From the IMG/VR virus record IMGVR_UViG_3300049207_000026, positions 1 through 64,000 of that record: a stretch of 64,000 nt of DNA; one strand, given 5' to 3'. The position numbers and the translations under genes are program-made. Positions 50,239-59,470 of this stretch are shown here, one piece after another. The notes beneath the pieces were generated by a model. That model worked only from the letters and a program-made list of their open reading frames with translations. It ran no database searches and had not been told where the DNA came from. The DNA is from a virus. Numbering within the stretch: the first letter of the stretch is position 1; each line of letters begins with the position of its first letter.

Positions 50239-51720
50239 TTACCAGCACCAGACACGGCAACGGCCGGCACCGCCGTCGTAAGCTGTGCCGCTTGAATTGC
50301 CACCACCACCGCCACCAGGAACGGCGCCAGCAGTGCCGGAAGGCCCGCCGTTGCCGCCGTTGCCACCATAAAGAGACGTACCGCCAACACCATGTGACGA
50401 ACCATTGCTTGAAGAGCCGCCACCAGCACCGCCATACACAGTCGATCCGCCGATAAGTCCAGTGCCGGAGTTTCCGGGCGCTCCAGGGGCGCCAAAATGG
50501 CCGCCAATTTGCTCCGTCATTGTCGTTCCGGCTGGATTTCCGGCGATGATCTTGCCAGCCTTGCCGCCGTTCACGCTATTGCTGTTTCCACGTCCACCCT
50601 GCCCACCAGGAGCGGTAAGGTAAGCGCCGAAAGTCGTATCGCCGCCATCACCACCGTTTGAAGTCGCAGCAGCTACGCCAGCCGCACCAATCGTTACAGT
50701 GACGGTTGCGCTAATTTCGCTTGCGCGAAAGAGCCGCGGTACTTGCAGGCCACCACCACCGCCGCCGCCGTCATCGGAGCCGCCAGTAGAACTGCCACCG
50801 GCACCGCCGCCGCCGACTGGCTCAACATAGACCCAGGTCGCGCCGGCTGGCTTCGTCCATGTGCCAGATGCCAGAAATTCCTGATAATCGACAGGCGAAA
50901 CGGGAACGATGTAGAAGGCCGCGCCGTCGCACTGAATGATGATCGTGCTTCCCTGCCGCATCACCAGCGACGAGACGCCGTCAATCAGTTCTGAGCCGTT
51001 TGGGTCAAGCGTGATCACGCCGCTGCCGCTGTTTCGGATCGCACAGAACCAGCCGTCCCCGAGCGTTGCGGCGGCATCGAAGGTCTGCGAGAACGTGCCG
51101 CTTGTGATGTCGATCAAGTTCCCGGAATTGCCCAGCGACAGAACCGTATTCGATGTCCGAGCAATGCGCGTCAGGTGGTCAATTACCCATGAGGCTGAGC
51201 CGTTGACCGTTTGAAGGTGGTACGGCACGGCTGTACCTGGCTGCGCAGGCAGTGCCGTTGCAAACGCCAGCTGCGTTGCATAGTCCCGCACCGCATCGAC
51301 GTAGGCCGTCGTAACCGAAATCAGGCGGAAATACGTGCCGTCGTAGGCCGCGAGGTAGGTGCGGCCCGACACAAGATCAGCGGCCAGCAGCGCAGCGCCA
51401 GCCTGCGAAATGATCGTCTTCGCGCCCAGGGCCGAAATGTTCAGCGTCGGCGTGGTCGTGGCGCTCGTCGCGTTCGGCGTGAACTCCACCAGCATCTTGT
51501 TGGCGTAGGCCAGCAGGGCGGTCGTGGGCGTCAGCGTGTACACGTCAGCCGCGCCGCCGTCAGTGCCAGTGACCAGCACGGCGCCGCCGAAGCCAGCGAA
51601 GCACTGGCGCAGGATCGTCTTGAGCAGCCGCAGGTGATCGTCGCCCTGGCTCTTCGGGTCGCTGGCGGTCGGGTTCGAGGCGACCAGGTCAGCAATTACA
51701 GTACCGGTTTCGAGTGCCAT
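50239..51720 (-). CDS. Tail fibre with glycine-rich tip (unit C)
   Basis: 493 residues. Residues 1-160 match the unit B anchor. The distal part differs: a beta linker, a YQEFLASGTWTKPAGATWVY motif, and then about 190 residues of polyglycine-type repeats (GGGGAGG, GGQGGRG, GGNGGNGG) ending CRVWCW. Such glycine-rich tips form compact sandwich adhesins in other phage fibres. Different receptor from unit B expected. Confidence 0.75.
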   Translation of the reverse strand: MALETGTVIADLVASNPTASDPKSQGDDHLRLLKTILRQCFAGFGGAVLVTGTDGGAADVYTLTPTTALLAYANKMLVEFTPNATSATTTPTLNISALGAKTIISQAGAALLAADLVSGRTYLAAYDGTYFRLISVTTAYVDAVRDYATQLAFATALPAQPGTAVPYHLQTVNGSASWVIDHLTRIARTSNTVLSLGNSGNLIDITSGTFSQTFDAAATLGDGWFCAIRNSGSGVITLDPNGSELIDGVSSLVMRQGSTIIIQCDGAAFYIVPVSPVDYQEFLASGTWTKPAGATWVYVEPVGGGGAGGSSTGGSDDGGGGGGGLQVPRLFRASEISATVTVTIGAAGVAAATSNGGDGGDTTFGAYLTAPGGQGGRGNSNSVNGGKAGKIIAGNPAGTTMTEQIGGHFGAPGAPGNSGTGLIGGSTVYGGAGGGSSSNGSSHGVGGTSLYGGNGGNGGPSGTAGAVPGGGGGGNSSGTAYDGGAGRCRVWCW

Positions 51721-51722
51721 TG

Positions 51723-52334
51723 CTATCTCGCAGTCATGGAAAGTGGTGAGCCGCTGAATTCTTCGCGGTTGTCCTCGGCCTGAACGGCGGCCATGGCGTC
51801 ATTGAATTTGCCCTCCCAAATCGGGATGCGCATATCGTTGGCGATGTAGGGCGCGGCCTCGCACAGAGCGCCGTACAGCAGAACGTCGGGCGCGTTGGTC
51901 GTGAACCAGTTCGACGTGTTCAAGTCCGACAGGGCGGTCAGGCGTTTGTAATACACGCCCTTGACCGTGTAGGCGCTGTCCGGGTATGGCCCGAATATGA
52001 AGCTTTCCGCCTCGCGCGCGAAGAACTGCGGCAGGCCGTCAGCTGATCTGGTCGGGTAGTGCGCATAGATCCACTCGTCCGACTTGCGCGTGAGCTTCGA
52101 GCTGGGCGAGCCGTCGATGCGCAAGTGCTTCGTTTCGATGTAGCCGCTTGGCACAGCGACCACGCCGGATGCAATCGTGTCGCTCAGTTGTGTCTCCATG
52201 CAGCGGATGCGCAGCTTTCGGTAGATGCGCGCCTCGGCCAGGGCGATGAAGTCGTCGATCTGGTCATCGAGGCCGGTTCGGTGCAGCCAGCCAGCGAGCG
52301 CTGTGCGCAACTCGGAAATAGTCGAAATCGTCAT
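51723..52334 (-). CDS. Head-tail adaptor protein (unit C)
   Basis: 203 residues from the ATG overlapping the upstream stop. ALAEARIYRKLRIRCMETQL and the YYKRLTALSD region match unit B. Helical N-terminus typical of adaptor proteins. Confidence 0.6.
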   Translation of the reverse strand: MTISTISELRTALAGWLHRTGLDDQIDDFIALAEARIYRKLRIRCMETQLSDTIASGVVAVPSGYIETKHLRIDGSPSSKLTRKSDEWIYAHYPTRSADGLPQFFAREAESFIFGPYPDSAYTVKGVYYKRLTALSDLNTSNWFTTNAPDVLLYGALCEAAPYIANDMRIPIWEGKFNDAMAAVQAEDNREEFSGSPLSMTAR

Positions 52335-52894
52335 CCCAGCCACCCGTATCGTTGAACGTAGACCGGCGTGTGATCGAAGAACTTCACGCCGACAGGATTA
52401 AATTTCAGGAGCGGGCTCGCGTCAGGGATCGTGACCTTGATGCCGCGGCCGATGGCCAGCCCAATGAGGTATTCCATGTTCGGCTTCTGGTAGCCGTATT
52501 CGTCGTCACCCTTCATGTCCACGCCGTAGATGGCGATTTCCTCGGCGCCCTCGTGGATGGCCAGCGCCAGCATGTAGGCAATGGACGAATTCCAGTAGGC
52601 GCCGGTTGTCGCCGCAACCTGGTCGAACGGGTAGGCCATGGCATCGCGTACGGCGCCGGCCTCTTGCATATACAGCGGCACGCCGCATTCTTCCAGGCGG
52701 TCGAAATAGCCTGGCTTGCGCTGGCTGTGCGCCGAATCGAGCAGGCGCATGTCGTGCATCTCGAACAGGCGGTCCATGCGCGGCCAGTAACCCTCGTCCC
52801 ACGGCAGCCCCCACAGCTGCCAGCCCTTGTCGTCCCACGGCGCCAGGTCATGCGTGGCCGGGGACAGGCCGATAAGCGCGACCTTCATACCCAT
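52331..52894 (-). CDS. Rossmann-like protein in head operon (unit C)
   Basis: 187 residues, starting MKVALIGLSPATHDLAPW after one optional codon pair; AIYGVDMKGDDEYGYQKPN is kept. Conservation of both the loop and the YGVDM motif across diverged units suggests a functional site. Confidence 0.5.
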   Translation of the reverse strand: MGMKVALIGLSPATHDLAPWDDKGWQLWGLPWDEGYWPRMDRLFEMHDMRLLDSAHSQRKPGYFDRLEECGVPLYMQEAGAVRDAMAYPFDQVAATTGAYWNSSIAYMLALAIHEGAEEIAIYGVDMKGDDEYGYQKPNMEYLIGLAIGRGIKVTIPDASPLLKFNPVGVKFFDHTPVYVQRYGWLG

Positions 52895-53217
52895 TTCGTC
52901 TTCGCCCGCGCAATCGGCGTACCCGGCACCGTCATCAGGTGCGGCTCGTTCGACTGGATATAGAGCAGGGCGCGGCGGGCCTCGGCAGGGTCGGCGGCCA
53001 AAACGTCGTAGCCCAGCGCCTTGAGGCGCACGATGTCGCCCATGTGGATAGAGCCCACCTTGACCAGATTGCCCTTGTAGCGCCCGAATTCCGGCGCCGC
53101 GTTGCGCTCGATGGCGTTCTGCGCCAGAACGGCGCTGTTGTCGTAGGTCGTCTTTACGATCAGCTTGTCCTCCAGCTCGTCGTAAAGCGTCGTCTCGATC
53201 AGGTCCGGCGTTTCCAT
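52885..53217 (-). CDS. Hypothetical neck-region protein (unit C)
   Basis: 110 residues, homologue of 11723-12049 with shared NAAPEFGRYKGNLVKVGSIH and ALLYIQSNEPHLMTVPGT segments. Unknown role. Confidence 0.55.
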   Translation of the reverse strand: METPDLIETTLYDELEDKLIVKTTYDNSAVLAQNAIERNAAPEFGRYKGNLVKVGSIHMGDIVRLKALGYDVLAADPAEARRALLYIQSNEPHLMTVPGTPIARAKTKWV

Positions 53218-53218
53218 G

Positions 53219-53575
53219 TCAGTCCACCCCGATGAAGCCGACGCTGAAGGTGATCGAGTCCGCGTCGGCGTGGGTGGCCAGCAACGACATCGCTTCCGGC
53301 AGCATGTCCTTGGCGATGGTGTTGGCCGCCGCCGTCAGGTGTTCGCTCACGCGCAGGACCGTCATGCCGGTGCCGGTGATGGCTGCCGACGTGAGAATGT
53401 CATAGCTCGTGTTCGAAATTGGGCAGTGCCCCTTGAGCGTGAAGACCACGGACGGGCTCGCGGTGATGGCGGTCACGTTGATAAAGAGGAAGCCCGCGCG
53501 CCGCTTCGTGTGGAACGTCTTGGTCGACGTGGCCGTGCGCGCAAGCGACGGGAATACTTCTTCGAAATCTTTCAT
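53219..53575 (-). CDS. Hypothetical capsid-cluster protein (unit C)
   Basis: 118 residues from the ATG at 53575, matching the start and length of the unit B protein. Beta-rich; VVFTLKGHCPISNTSYDIL retained. Confidence 0.5.
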   Translation of the reverse strand: MKDFEEVFPSLARTATSTKTFHTKRRAGFLFINVTAITASPSVVFTLKGHCPISNTSYDILTSAAITGTGMTVLRVSEHLTAAANTIAKDMLPEAMSLLATHADADSITFSVGFIGVD

Positions 53576-53589
53576 TTCTGCCACCCATG

Positions 53590-53613
53590 AAAAAAGGAGC
53601 CCGAAGGCCCCTT
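53590..53613 (-). terminator. Terminator after decoration-like gene (unit C)
   Basis: GGGGCC-TTCG-GGCTCC stem with TTTTTTC on the minus strand; same place as 12421-12443. Confidence 0.75.
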
Positions 53614-53616
53614 GGA

Positions 53617-54210
53617 TTAGTAATCGCCCAGGTTGACCCAGGTGAGGGTGATCGTGCCGCTGATCGTCTGCGTGGCGTTGCCGTCCACGTCGGTGGTGGT
53701 TGCGTACGCGGTATTCAGGTACACATCCTTTGCCGTCGTGGTTCCGTCAAACTGCGCAGAAGCAGCCAGAGCAGCGCTGACGGCGGTGCCGGCCACGTTG
53801 ATGGTTGCGGACGAGGTGAAGGCCGTCGAAGGCAGCAGGTCGACCATGGTGCTGGTCAATGCCACGTTCGATGCCGCCGCCGTGCCGATGGCGATGGCGC
53901 CGGTAACACTGGCGTTCAGAGTTGAGGCCAGTGCGCTGGTCGTTTTCTGCTGCAGCGTTGCCACGCAGCCGAGGACATTGATGCGACCGTCAGGCAGGTC
54001 GTAAATCTTCGTGCTTTGATACTCGGTGCCGTTGGTAATTGCTTGCGGCACGTTGTTCAGCGTCAGAATGGTCTGGCAGAACGGGCCAAACTGGATATTC
54101 TTGACGGTGATGCTGCCGGTAGCAGGCTGCGTCGTATCGCCCGCGCTTGCCCGGTCCTCCGTGTACTGGACTGAGCCAGTAACACTCTTGTGTTCGGCAA
54201 AAGCTCCCAT
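53617..54210 (-). CDS. Capsid-associated protein (unit C)
   Basis: 197 residues from the ATG at 54210, same start choice as in unit B. Thr/Ala/Val-rich beta protein ending TLTWVNLGDY; collinear with 12447-13040. Confidence 0.5.
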   Translation of the reverse strand: MGAFAEHKSVTGSVQYTEDRASAGDTTQPATGSITVKNIQFGPFCQTILTLNNVPQAITNGTEYQSTKIYDLPDGRINVLGCVATLQQKTTSALASTLNASVTGAIAIGTAAASNVALTSTMVDLLPSTAFTSSATINVAGTAVSAALAASAQFDGTTTAKDVYLNTAYATTTDVDGNATQTISGTITLTWVNLGDY

Positions 54211-54226
54211 GGGATTCTCCAAAGAA

Positions 54227-54248
54227 AAGGGCCACCCGAAGGTGGCCC
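54227..54248 (-). terminator. Terminator after capsid gene (unit C)
   Basis: GGGCCACC/GGTGGCCC stem followed by TTTTCTTT on the minus strand. Confidence 0.7.
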
Positions 54249-54267
54249 GTTACTGCTTGTGGGTGGA

Positions 54268-55215
54268 TTACGACGTGGTCAGGTCATACACGGCAGCGTG
54301 GGCGGCTTCGTTGCCCACTTCCAGCGTGTACTCGACCAGGATCTGCTTGCGCTCGCTGTCGCCGGTCTTGGCCAGATCGGAGGTGTTGAAGTCGCGCAGG
54401 GTCGAGAACTTCACGTATTCCATATCGACCATGTGAATCACGTCGGCCGGCACCTGGCGGCAAGGCACAAAACGGATTTCATTGCCCAGCGGGTCGATGT
54501 AGATGTCCACCGAGTTGACGACCTTTTTCTTGTCGCCGTCGCTCGTCTTCGAGGACGATCCCGTGAACTGAGCGACTTTGCGCTTCTGGAAGGCGTTCAG
54601 GAAGCCCATGGTCGGATTGCCGCCGCTCGTCCAGGCCAGTGCCAGCGCAGATTCCACGAACGATTCTTGCAGGGCGCGAGCCGTGCCGTCCGTGTGGCCG
54701 TCCGAACCGTCACCAGTCGAGGCGGTCGCGTCGGCCGCCTTGCTGATGTTGGTCTTGACGTAGGCTTGCATGCCGGCGCACTCGCGTGCCAGCGTGTCAT
54801 TGCCGGCCACGTAGGCGTTGTTCTCGAACAAGGCTGCTTCGACGTCGCGCTTGAGTTCCTTCATGCGCTTGGCCATCTGGTAGGCCATTTCCTTGCGGCG
54901 GCCTGCCGACTTGACCTTTTCCTGGGTGCCGGTAACGCGCGCCACCTTGTCGGAGATACAGGTGTAGTTGTACACGCGGCTGGTGGCAGTCGAGGCGTCA
55001 GTGGTGGCGTCGTCGCCCTCGATCACGAAGTTGGTCGCGGAGGCAGCGGCGAGCGCATCCTTCTGCCATTCGTGCTTGGTGCTGGTCGAAGTGTTCCGCT
55101 CCAAGGAGCTGAGGAACGGGGTTTCCGTTGGGGAGATGTCGTAGATGATTTCCGACAGGTCTTCACGGTTGCCTACGGCATCGTAGGACGAAAAGGTATT
55201 GGATGGCTGCGTCAT
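54268..55215 (-). CDS. Major capsid protein (unit C)
   Basis: 315 residues, same length as unit B and nearly identical through YDISPTETPFLSSLERNTST, TKHEWQKDAL and the C-terminal half. DUF5309/SU10-type HK97 fold. Confidence 0.88.
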   Translation of the reverse strand: MTQPSNTFSSYDAVGNREDLSEIIYDISPTETPFLSSLERNTSTSTKHEWQKDALAAASATNFVIEGDDATTDASTATSRVYNYTCISDKVARVTGTQEKVKSAGRRKEMAYQMAKRMKELKRDVEAALFENNAYVAGNDTLARECAGMQAYVKTNISKAADATASTGDGSDGHTDGTARALQESFVESALALAWTSGGNPTMGFLNAFQKRKVAQFTGSSSKTSDGDKKKVVNSVDIYIDPLGNEIRFVPCRQVPADVIHMVDMEYVKFSTLRDFNTSDLAKTGDSERKQILVEYTLEVGNEAAHAAVYDLTTS

Positions 55216-55230
55216 GATGAACTCCTGAGA

Positions 55231-56292
55231 TTATGCTTTGCCTGTGGCAAGCAGGAACGCGGCGACCGCGTCCGTCTTGCCGCCTGAACTGCGGACGTTT
55301 TGCTTTGCGGTGCGGACGGTGTTCTGTACGCGGGACACTTGCTGCGCCTGGCCGGCCTTGACCAGCTTCGGCGCCGTGCGGACCTTGTTTTCGATGGCAG
55401 CCTTCGAGCCCTGCAGCTGGTCGTAGAGCATTGCCTTGCGCAGCGCGACAACCGCCGAACTGCGGACAATGCCCTTGAGCTCTGCTTGCTCGAAGCCGTT
55501 CTTGAGCGCCCAGGCGGTGATGTCGTTCCGTTCCTTGTTGGCCACGGCCTCGTCTTTCCACTCGGGGATCAGCGTCGGCAGGCGCTCGCGCTCCTGCTGC
55601 AGGAAAGCGTTCGTCTGCTCGTCCTGCTGCGCCTGGAGCTTTTGCCGCTCGGTGGCGCCGTGCTGGGCTGCTGCGTCGATGTTGCCCTTGCGCAGTTGGA
55701 AGTCGGACAACTTGGCTGAATACTCGCCTGGGTCATTGGCCCGCAGGTAGTTCCAGTCCACGCTATCAAACTCGCGCATCAGTTCCTTGCTGGCCAGATT
55801 TACGGTCTGGTCAAGCTGGTCCAGCCGGGCACGGATCGCTTGATCACCGTGGGCCAGCTGCTGCTGAATTGCTTGCTTCTGCGCTGCTACTTCTCGTGCT
55901 TGGTTGTCAACGTGTCCCTGCAGTTGGTAGGACTTGAGCATGTCGGTGAGCTTGGCAGCACCGTCCTTGCCGTCGATCTTGGTCTTGATGACGGCGTTGC
56001 CGTCCCCGTCGACGTCGAGCGTCGATTCGTCAATACCAAGAACGCGGGCGAGGTCGGCAGTTGAAAGCTGCGGCCCATCGTCATCGCCTTGTTCATCGCC
56101 TGTCAGTTCATCAACGGGTGCGTCTGCATTCGCTTCAGGATCATCATCACCGGCCCCGGCATCGCTGCCTTGACTGGCTTGCTGGTTTCCTTGTGGCTGA
56201 TCTTCGGGGGCGTCCTCTGCAGAAAGGAAACGCTCCAGTCGGTCGGTGATACTTGCGCCAGTGTCGCCACCGGTAGGGTTCTCAACGCTCAT
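55231..56292 (-). CDS. Capsid scaffolding protein (unit C)
   Basis: 353 residues from the ATG at 56292 (GGAG 6 nt upstream; an earlier ATG overlaps that site). Acidic N-terminus, conserved DGKDGAAKLTDMLKSYQLQG, Gln-rich coil, basic C-terminus as in unit B. Confidence 0.75.
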   Translation of the reverse strand: MSVENPTGGDTGASITDRLERFLSAEDAPEDQPQGNQQASQGSDAGAGDDDPEANADAPVDELTGDEQGDDDGPQLSTADLARVLGIDESTLDVDGDGNAVIKTKIDGKDGAAKLTDMLKSYQLQGHVDNQAREVAAQKQAIQQQLAHGDQAIRARLDQLDQTVNLASKELMREFDSVDWNYLRANDPGEYSAKLSDFQLRKGNIDAAAQHGATERQKLQAQQDEQTNAFLQQERERLPTLIPEWKDEAVANKERNDITAWALKNGFEQAELKGIVRSSAVVALRKAMLYDQLQGSKAAIENKVRTAPKLVKAGQAQQVSRVQNTVRTAKQNVRSSGGKTDAVAAFLLATGKA

Positions 56293-56303
56293 TTGTTGCT
56301 CCA

Positions 56304-56333
56304 TAAAAAAAGCCCGCTGGTGGGCGGGCTTCG
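56304..56333 (-). terminator. Terminator upstream of scaffold gene (unit C)
   Basis: GCCCGCCCACCAGCGGGC stem followed by seven T on the minus strand. Confidence 0.75.
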
Positions 56334-56352
56334 GTTAGAAAATCGTTGGTGG

Positions 56353-56631
56353 TTATCGGCGGAACCGCAGCAAGCGCTTCTTCTCGATGTCTTCGATCTG
56401 GATTTCAGCGACTACGCCGTCTTCCATGACGCGCACAATCTCGCGCTTGACGGCGGCCAGCAGCTGCTTGGTGATGACGATCCGCTGGGCCCGCGTGGCG
56501 TTGTCCGGGTCGCAGGACAGGGCCTGGCCGTCGATGTAAGCGCCGACGGCAGCGAAAGCCTCCTTGAGCAGTGGGTTTTCGAGCAGCTGGCGGGCGTCAT
56601 TTCCGCGAATGCGACGGGCTTCAGGTGTCAT
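56353..56631 (-). CDS. Hypothetical head-region protein (unit C)
   Basis: 92 residues; shares RRIRGNDARQLLEN, LKEAFAAVGAYIDGQALSC and RAQRIVITKQLLAAVKREIV with the unit B protein; the end is basic (RLLRFRR). Confidence 0.55.
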   Translation of the reverse strand: MTPEARRIRGNDARQLLENPLLKEAFAAVGAYIDGQALSCDPDNATRAQRIVITKQLLAAVKREIVRVMEDGVVAEIQIEDIEKKRLLRFRR

Positions 56632-57020
56632 AGGTACAGTAGGATCAATTCGAGTTCGTCTTCCTCTTCCAGTTCCGCGACCATTTCGAGCATGCGCGCG
56701 TACTGGGCTTTTTCAATCAACGCCTCAAGCTGAGCCTTGGCCCAATCAGGAGCGCTTTGGACTACTCCAGGCAGCGATACGCCGGGATTCGATTTGACGA
56801 GCTTGGCGACCCGTTTCTGAGCCTTGGCGATGGCGCGCGGCGCGGGCGGCGGGTTCAGGTCTCGCTCAAACTGCTGCGCATCGAACGGATTGTCGAACAC
56901 GAACAACTCGTCCTTGCGCCGCACGATGTACTTGCGACGGTAGCGACGGTGATCGAGGACGGCATCGTCTTCCGGCTCAACAGCTACACCGTCACCGAAG
57001 CTAAATAGCGGGTGCCACAT
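56628..57020 (-). CDS. Hypothetical head-region protein, 130 aa (unit C)
   Basis: 130 residues; unlike unit B at the first 20 residues, then shared DHRRYRRKYIVRRKDELFVF core and acidic helical end LEMVAELEEEDELELIL. Probably a head-assembly protein. Confidence 0.55.
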   Translation of the reverse strand: MWHPLFSFGDGVAVEPEDDAVLDHRRYRRKYIVRRKDELFVFDNPFDAQQFERDLNPPPAPRAIAKAQKRVAKLVKSNPGVSLPGVVQSAPDWAKAQLEALIEKAQYARMLEMVAELEEEDELELILLYL

Positions 57021-57022
57021 GG

Positions 57023-58114
57023 CTATGCCGGGTCGATGGTGCTGATCGGGTCGCCTGCCGTTGTCGTAACAGCCGCGGTAAAGGCTGGCGTTGTGTCGTC
57101 GTCCGCGTACACGGTCAGCGTGCCGGCGGCCACCTCGACCTTGTTGCGCAGCACGTACAGCGCTTCCTTGACCAGGCGCCCGGAGCTGGCGCCGCCTGCA
57201 ATATCGCGTCCCAGCAGGGCGTCGGCCACGCTGTTGCGCTCGCCAGCGGTCAGGGTCATGGCCGAGCCGACGGCGGCCGGGCTGGCCGGTAGGTTGTCGG
57301 TCTTGGCCTTGATGGCGGCAACTTCGGTGTCCACGGCGGCAAGGATCGAGGCGACTTCGGTATCGATGAATCCGGCAATGGCGGCCAGTTGCGTATCCAT
57401 ATTCGCGCTGGCCAGGCCGACAGCGGTACGCACGCCAGCGGCATCAAGCGTCGAAAGTCCTGTCGTTACCTCGGTCGTGAAGTCGGCAGCGGTCGCGGCG
57501 GCGGTGATCACGTTCGCGGCCATGGCGCCCACGCTGGCATCCATGCGGCCACCCACCAGGGCAGCAGGGATGCGCGCGTCAAGCGTTGTCCCGGTATCGA
57601 CCAAGATAGCGGCCACGTCGGCGCGCTGGGCATCGGCATCAAGCCCGCCCGCATCGCTGATGATCAGGCCGCCAGCGGCATCTGCGGCAGCGTTCGGCAG
57701 GGCTGTGAGGCCCATGCGAACGGTGTCGTTGATGTCGTAGGCGACGAGGGTAAATTCCATCGGGCTTGCAGCCGCCGCGCTGGTCGTGATCATCACGTAG
57801 ACCACGGCAGACCACGCACCAGAGGCGAAAATGGCGTCAGCGATGTCCAGGCGATACAGGCCTGGGGCCAGTGTACTGCTCACTTCCTTGAGTCCCCAAT
57901 CAGCGTGAGCCGATGTCAGGGCGCCAAGATCGTTGAGTGAGCCCGTGTAGTCGGTCACGGTCACATCGTTGTCCGTCTCCACGCGAACGCCGCTGACGGT
58001 CAGATTCGCCGCCACAAGGCCGGTCTTGCCGCTGCCGTCCGTGCTGGCAGGGTCAGGGATGAAGACCAGAGTCGTGTAGTCGGTGAAGCCGACCTTGATT
58101 ACTTGCTTAGCCAT
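57023..58114 (-). CDS. Fibre-like head protein (unit C)
   Basis: 363 residues. The first 230 match unit B nearly exactly; the C-terminus is replaced by VGSAMTLTAGERNSVADALL and a beta tip (TLTVYADDDTTPAFTAAVTT). The swap point lies in the shaft, after the IDTEVASILAAVDTEVAAIK helix. Confidence 0.5.
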   Translation of the reverse strand: MAKQVIKVGFTDYTTLVFIPDPASTDGSGKTGLVAANLTVSGVRVETDNDVTVTDYTGSLNDLGALTSAHADWGLKEVSSTLAPGLYRLDIADAIFASGAWSAVVYVMITTSAAAASPMEFTLVAYDINDTVRMGLTALPNAAADAAGGLIISDAGGLDADAQRADVAAILVDTGTTLDARIPAALVGGRMDASVGAMAANVITAAATAADFTTEVTTGLSTLDAAGVRTAVGLASANMDTQLAAIAGFIDTEVASILAAVDTEVAAIKAKTDNLPASPAAVGSAMTLTAGERNSVADALLGRDIAGGASSGRLVKEALYVLRNKVEVAAGTLTVYADDDTTPAFTAAVTTTAGDPISTIDPA

Positions 58115-59234
58115 TCAGGCCTCCGTTCATGCCAGGATGACGAATCAGCCCACCGCCAGCGCCACCGGCACCGTCGTCCAAACCGCACACGCGCGGAAAG
58201 ATCAGCGGGCGGCGCGTGGTAGTGCCAGCCGCCCATGATCCTGCGTCAAGACGAGAGCACATCATCCAGTCCTCGCCCATCGAATGCGCCTGAAGGTGGC
58301 CCGCTGCACTCACATCGAAATACTGAAGCGAAATTGATGTTGTCGTTGTCGGCTTCACTGAGATGCGGTAGGTCGTATTCGCCGTCAGGTCGTGCGCCTG
58401 GGTGAATGCAACATAGGTTGGGCGATTTCCACCCGTTGATACAACCGTGTTTCCATCTACTGTTACTGTTTCGAGCGCGGTCGTGCCGTCATAAAGAACT
58501 ATGTCAGCGTCCGCCGCCGTGCCGCTGGCCGAGAACGAAACCATTGCGCCGTCGACCTGCACAGGAAACGGGAATGAAAACTCAAGCGCGTACTCGTCCG
58601 CACCGCCCGTATTCGAGGCATAGGATTGCGTAGATACTGCCGACACTGGAAGGGCCCCACTCAAAGTTCCAAAAGTGCCGTCACTAAACTCAAGCAAGAC
58701 ACATGGAATTGACGTGGATATTGCCCATGAGCCCGTGAACAAGCATGCTTGGCTGCGATGGCTAGATGTTGCCCCTGTGACATGCGTAACATTGAATGCA
58801 TCCGCTGCTGTAAATGTCCCATATTCGATAACGATGGCGATTAAATCGCCTGGATTGACGGCCACATCCTCTACCAGTGCAGCAGTTTGGTGCCACGTGT
58901 TCGAGCTGAAGGTGGCTGCAGCTTCAAGAGCAAACCCGTTGGCCGTAGCTCCGAGAATCGTCCCCGTAGGCTGCGCTGGAGGGCCGGAAGCTGCTGACAC
59001 GCTCTGTACCGATGTCTGGATGAAACTAAGTGCATTCAAGCTCACGGTGCCGGGGCGAAATCCAATCTTGCGAATGTTTTTAGCGGAGTGGTCTTTGGTG
59101 TCAACCAACCCGATAATTGCAACCTTCTCAGTGGACGCGTCCATTAACTGCGATGCGAACGACCAACTTGAAGAGACATAGTTCGGCATCTGCGGGAACA
59201 GTACCCCGAGACCATCAATGGTCTGCAAAGTCAT
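58107..59234 (-). CDS. Beta-rich virion protein with conserved tail tag (unit C)
   Basis: 375 residues. The body is unrelated to the unit B protein in this slot, with two sandwich-like halves each containing a TANTTYRISVKP/NPGDLIAIVIEY-type strand. The C-terminal tag DDGAGGAGGGLIRHPG..NGGLNG is nearly identical. Exposed fibre or spike likely. Confidence 0.5.
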   Translation of the reverse strand: MTLQTIDGLGVLFPQMPNYVSSSWSFASQLMDASTEKVAIIGLVDTKDHSAKNIRKIGFRPGTVSLNALSFIQTSVQSVSAASGPPAQPTGTILGATANGFALEAAATFSSNTWHQTAALVEDVAVNPGDLIAIVIEYGTFTAADAFNVTHVTGATSSHRSQACLFTGSWAISTSIPCVLLEFSDGTFGTLSGALPVSAVSTQSYASNTGGADEYALEFSFPFPVQVDGAMVSFSASGTAADADIVLYDGTTALETVTVDGNTVVSTGGNRPTYVAFTQAHDLTANTTYRISVKPTTTTSISLQYFDVSAAGHLQAHSMGEDWMMCSRLDAGSWAAGTTTRRPLIFPRVCGLDDGAGGAGGGLIRHPGMNGGLNG

Positions 59235-59470
59235 ACAGTCACCGTGAACCCGGCCAGTGCTGCGGCCTTGAATTGAGCAAGCGTCTTGCCTTCGTTGAGC
59301 AGCTTTAGCGCCACCTTGCAGAATGCCTCGACGTCGTCTTGGGTGATGGCCGAGCGCAGCTCAGGCACCAGCATGGCAACATCGCGCTCCTGCGCCCCTT
59401 TCGTCAAATGCACAACGGCATGATCGCCGCCGGCACACAGAGAGACCAGCTGAATCGTGACGGATGCCAT
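59231..59470 (-). CDS. Hypothetical 79-aa protein after portal (unit C)
   Basis: 79 residues (TIQLVSLCAGGDHAVVHLTK, then AFCKVALKLLNEGKTLAQFK). It is not alignable with the 103-residue protein of unit B but has the same place, overlaps and helix-strand end. Confidence 0.5.
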   Translation of the reverse strand: MASVTIQLVSLCAGGDHAVVHLTKGAQERDVAMLVPELRSAITQDDVEAFCKVALKLLNEGKTLAQFKAAALAGFTVTV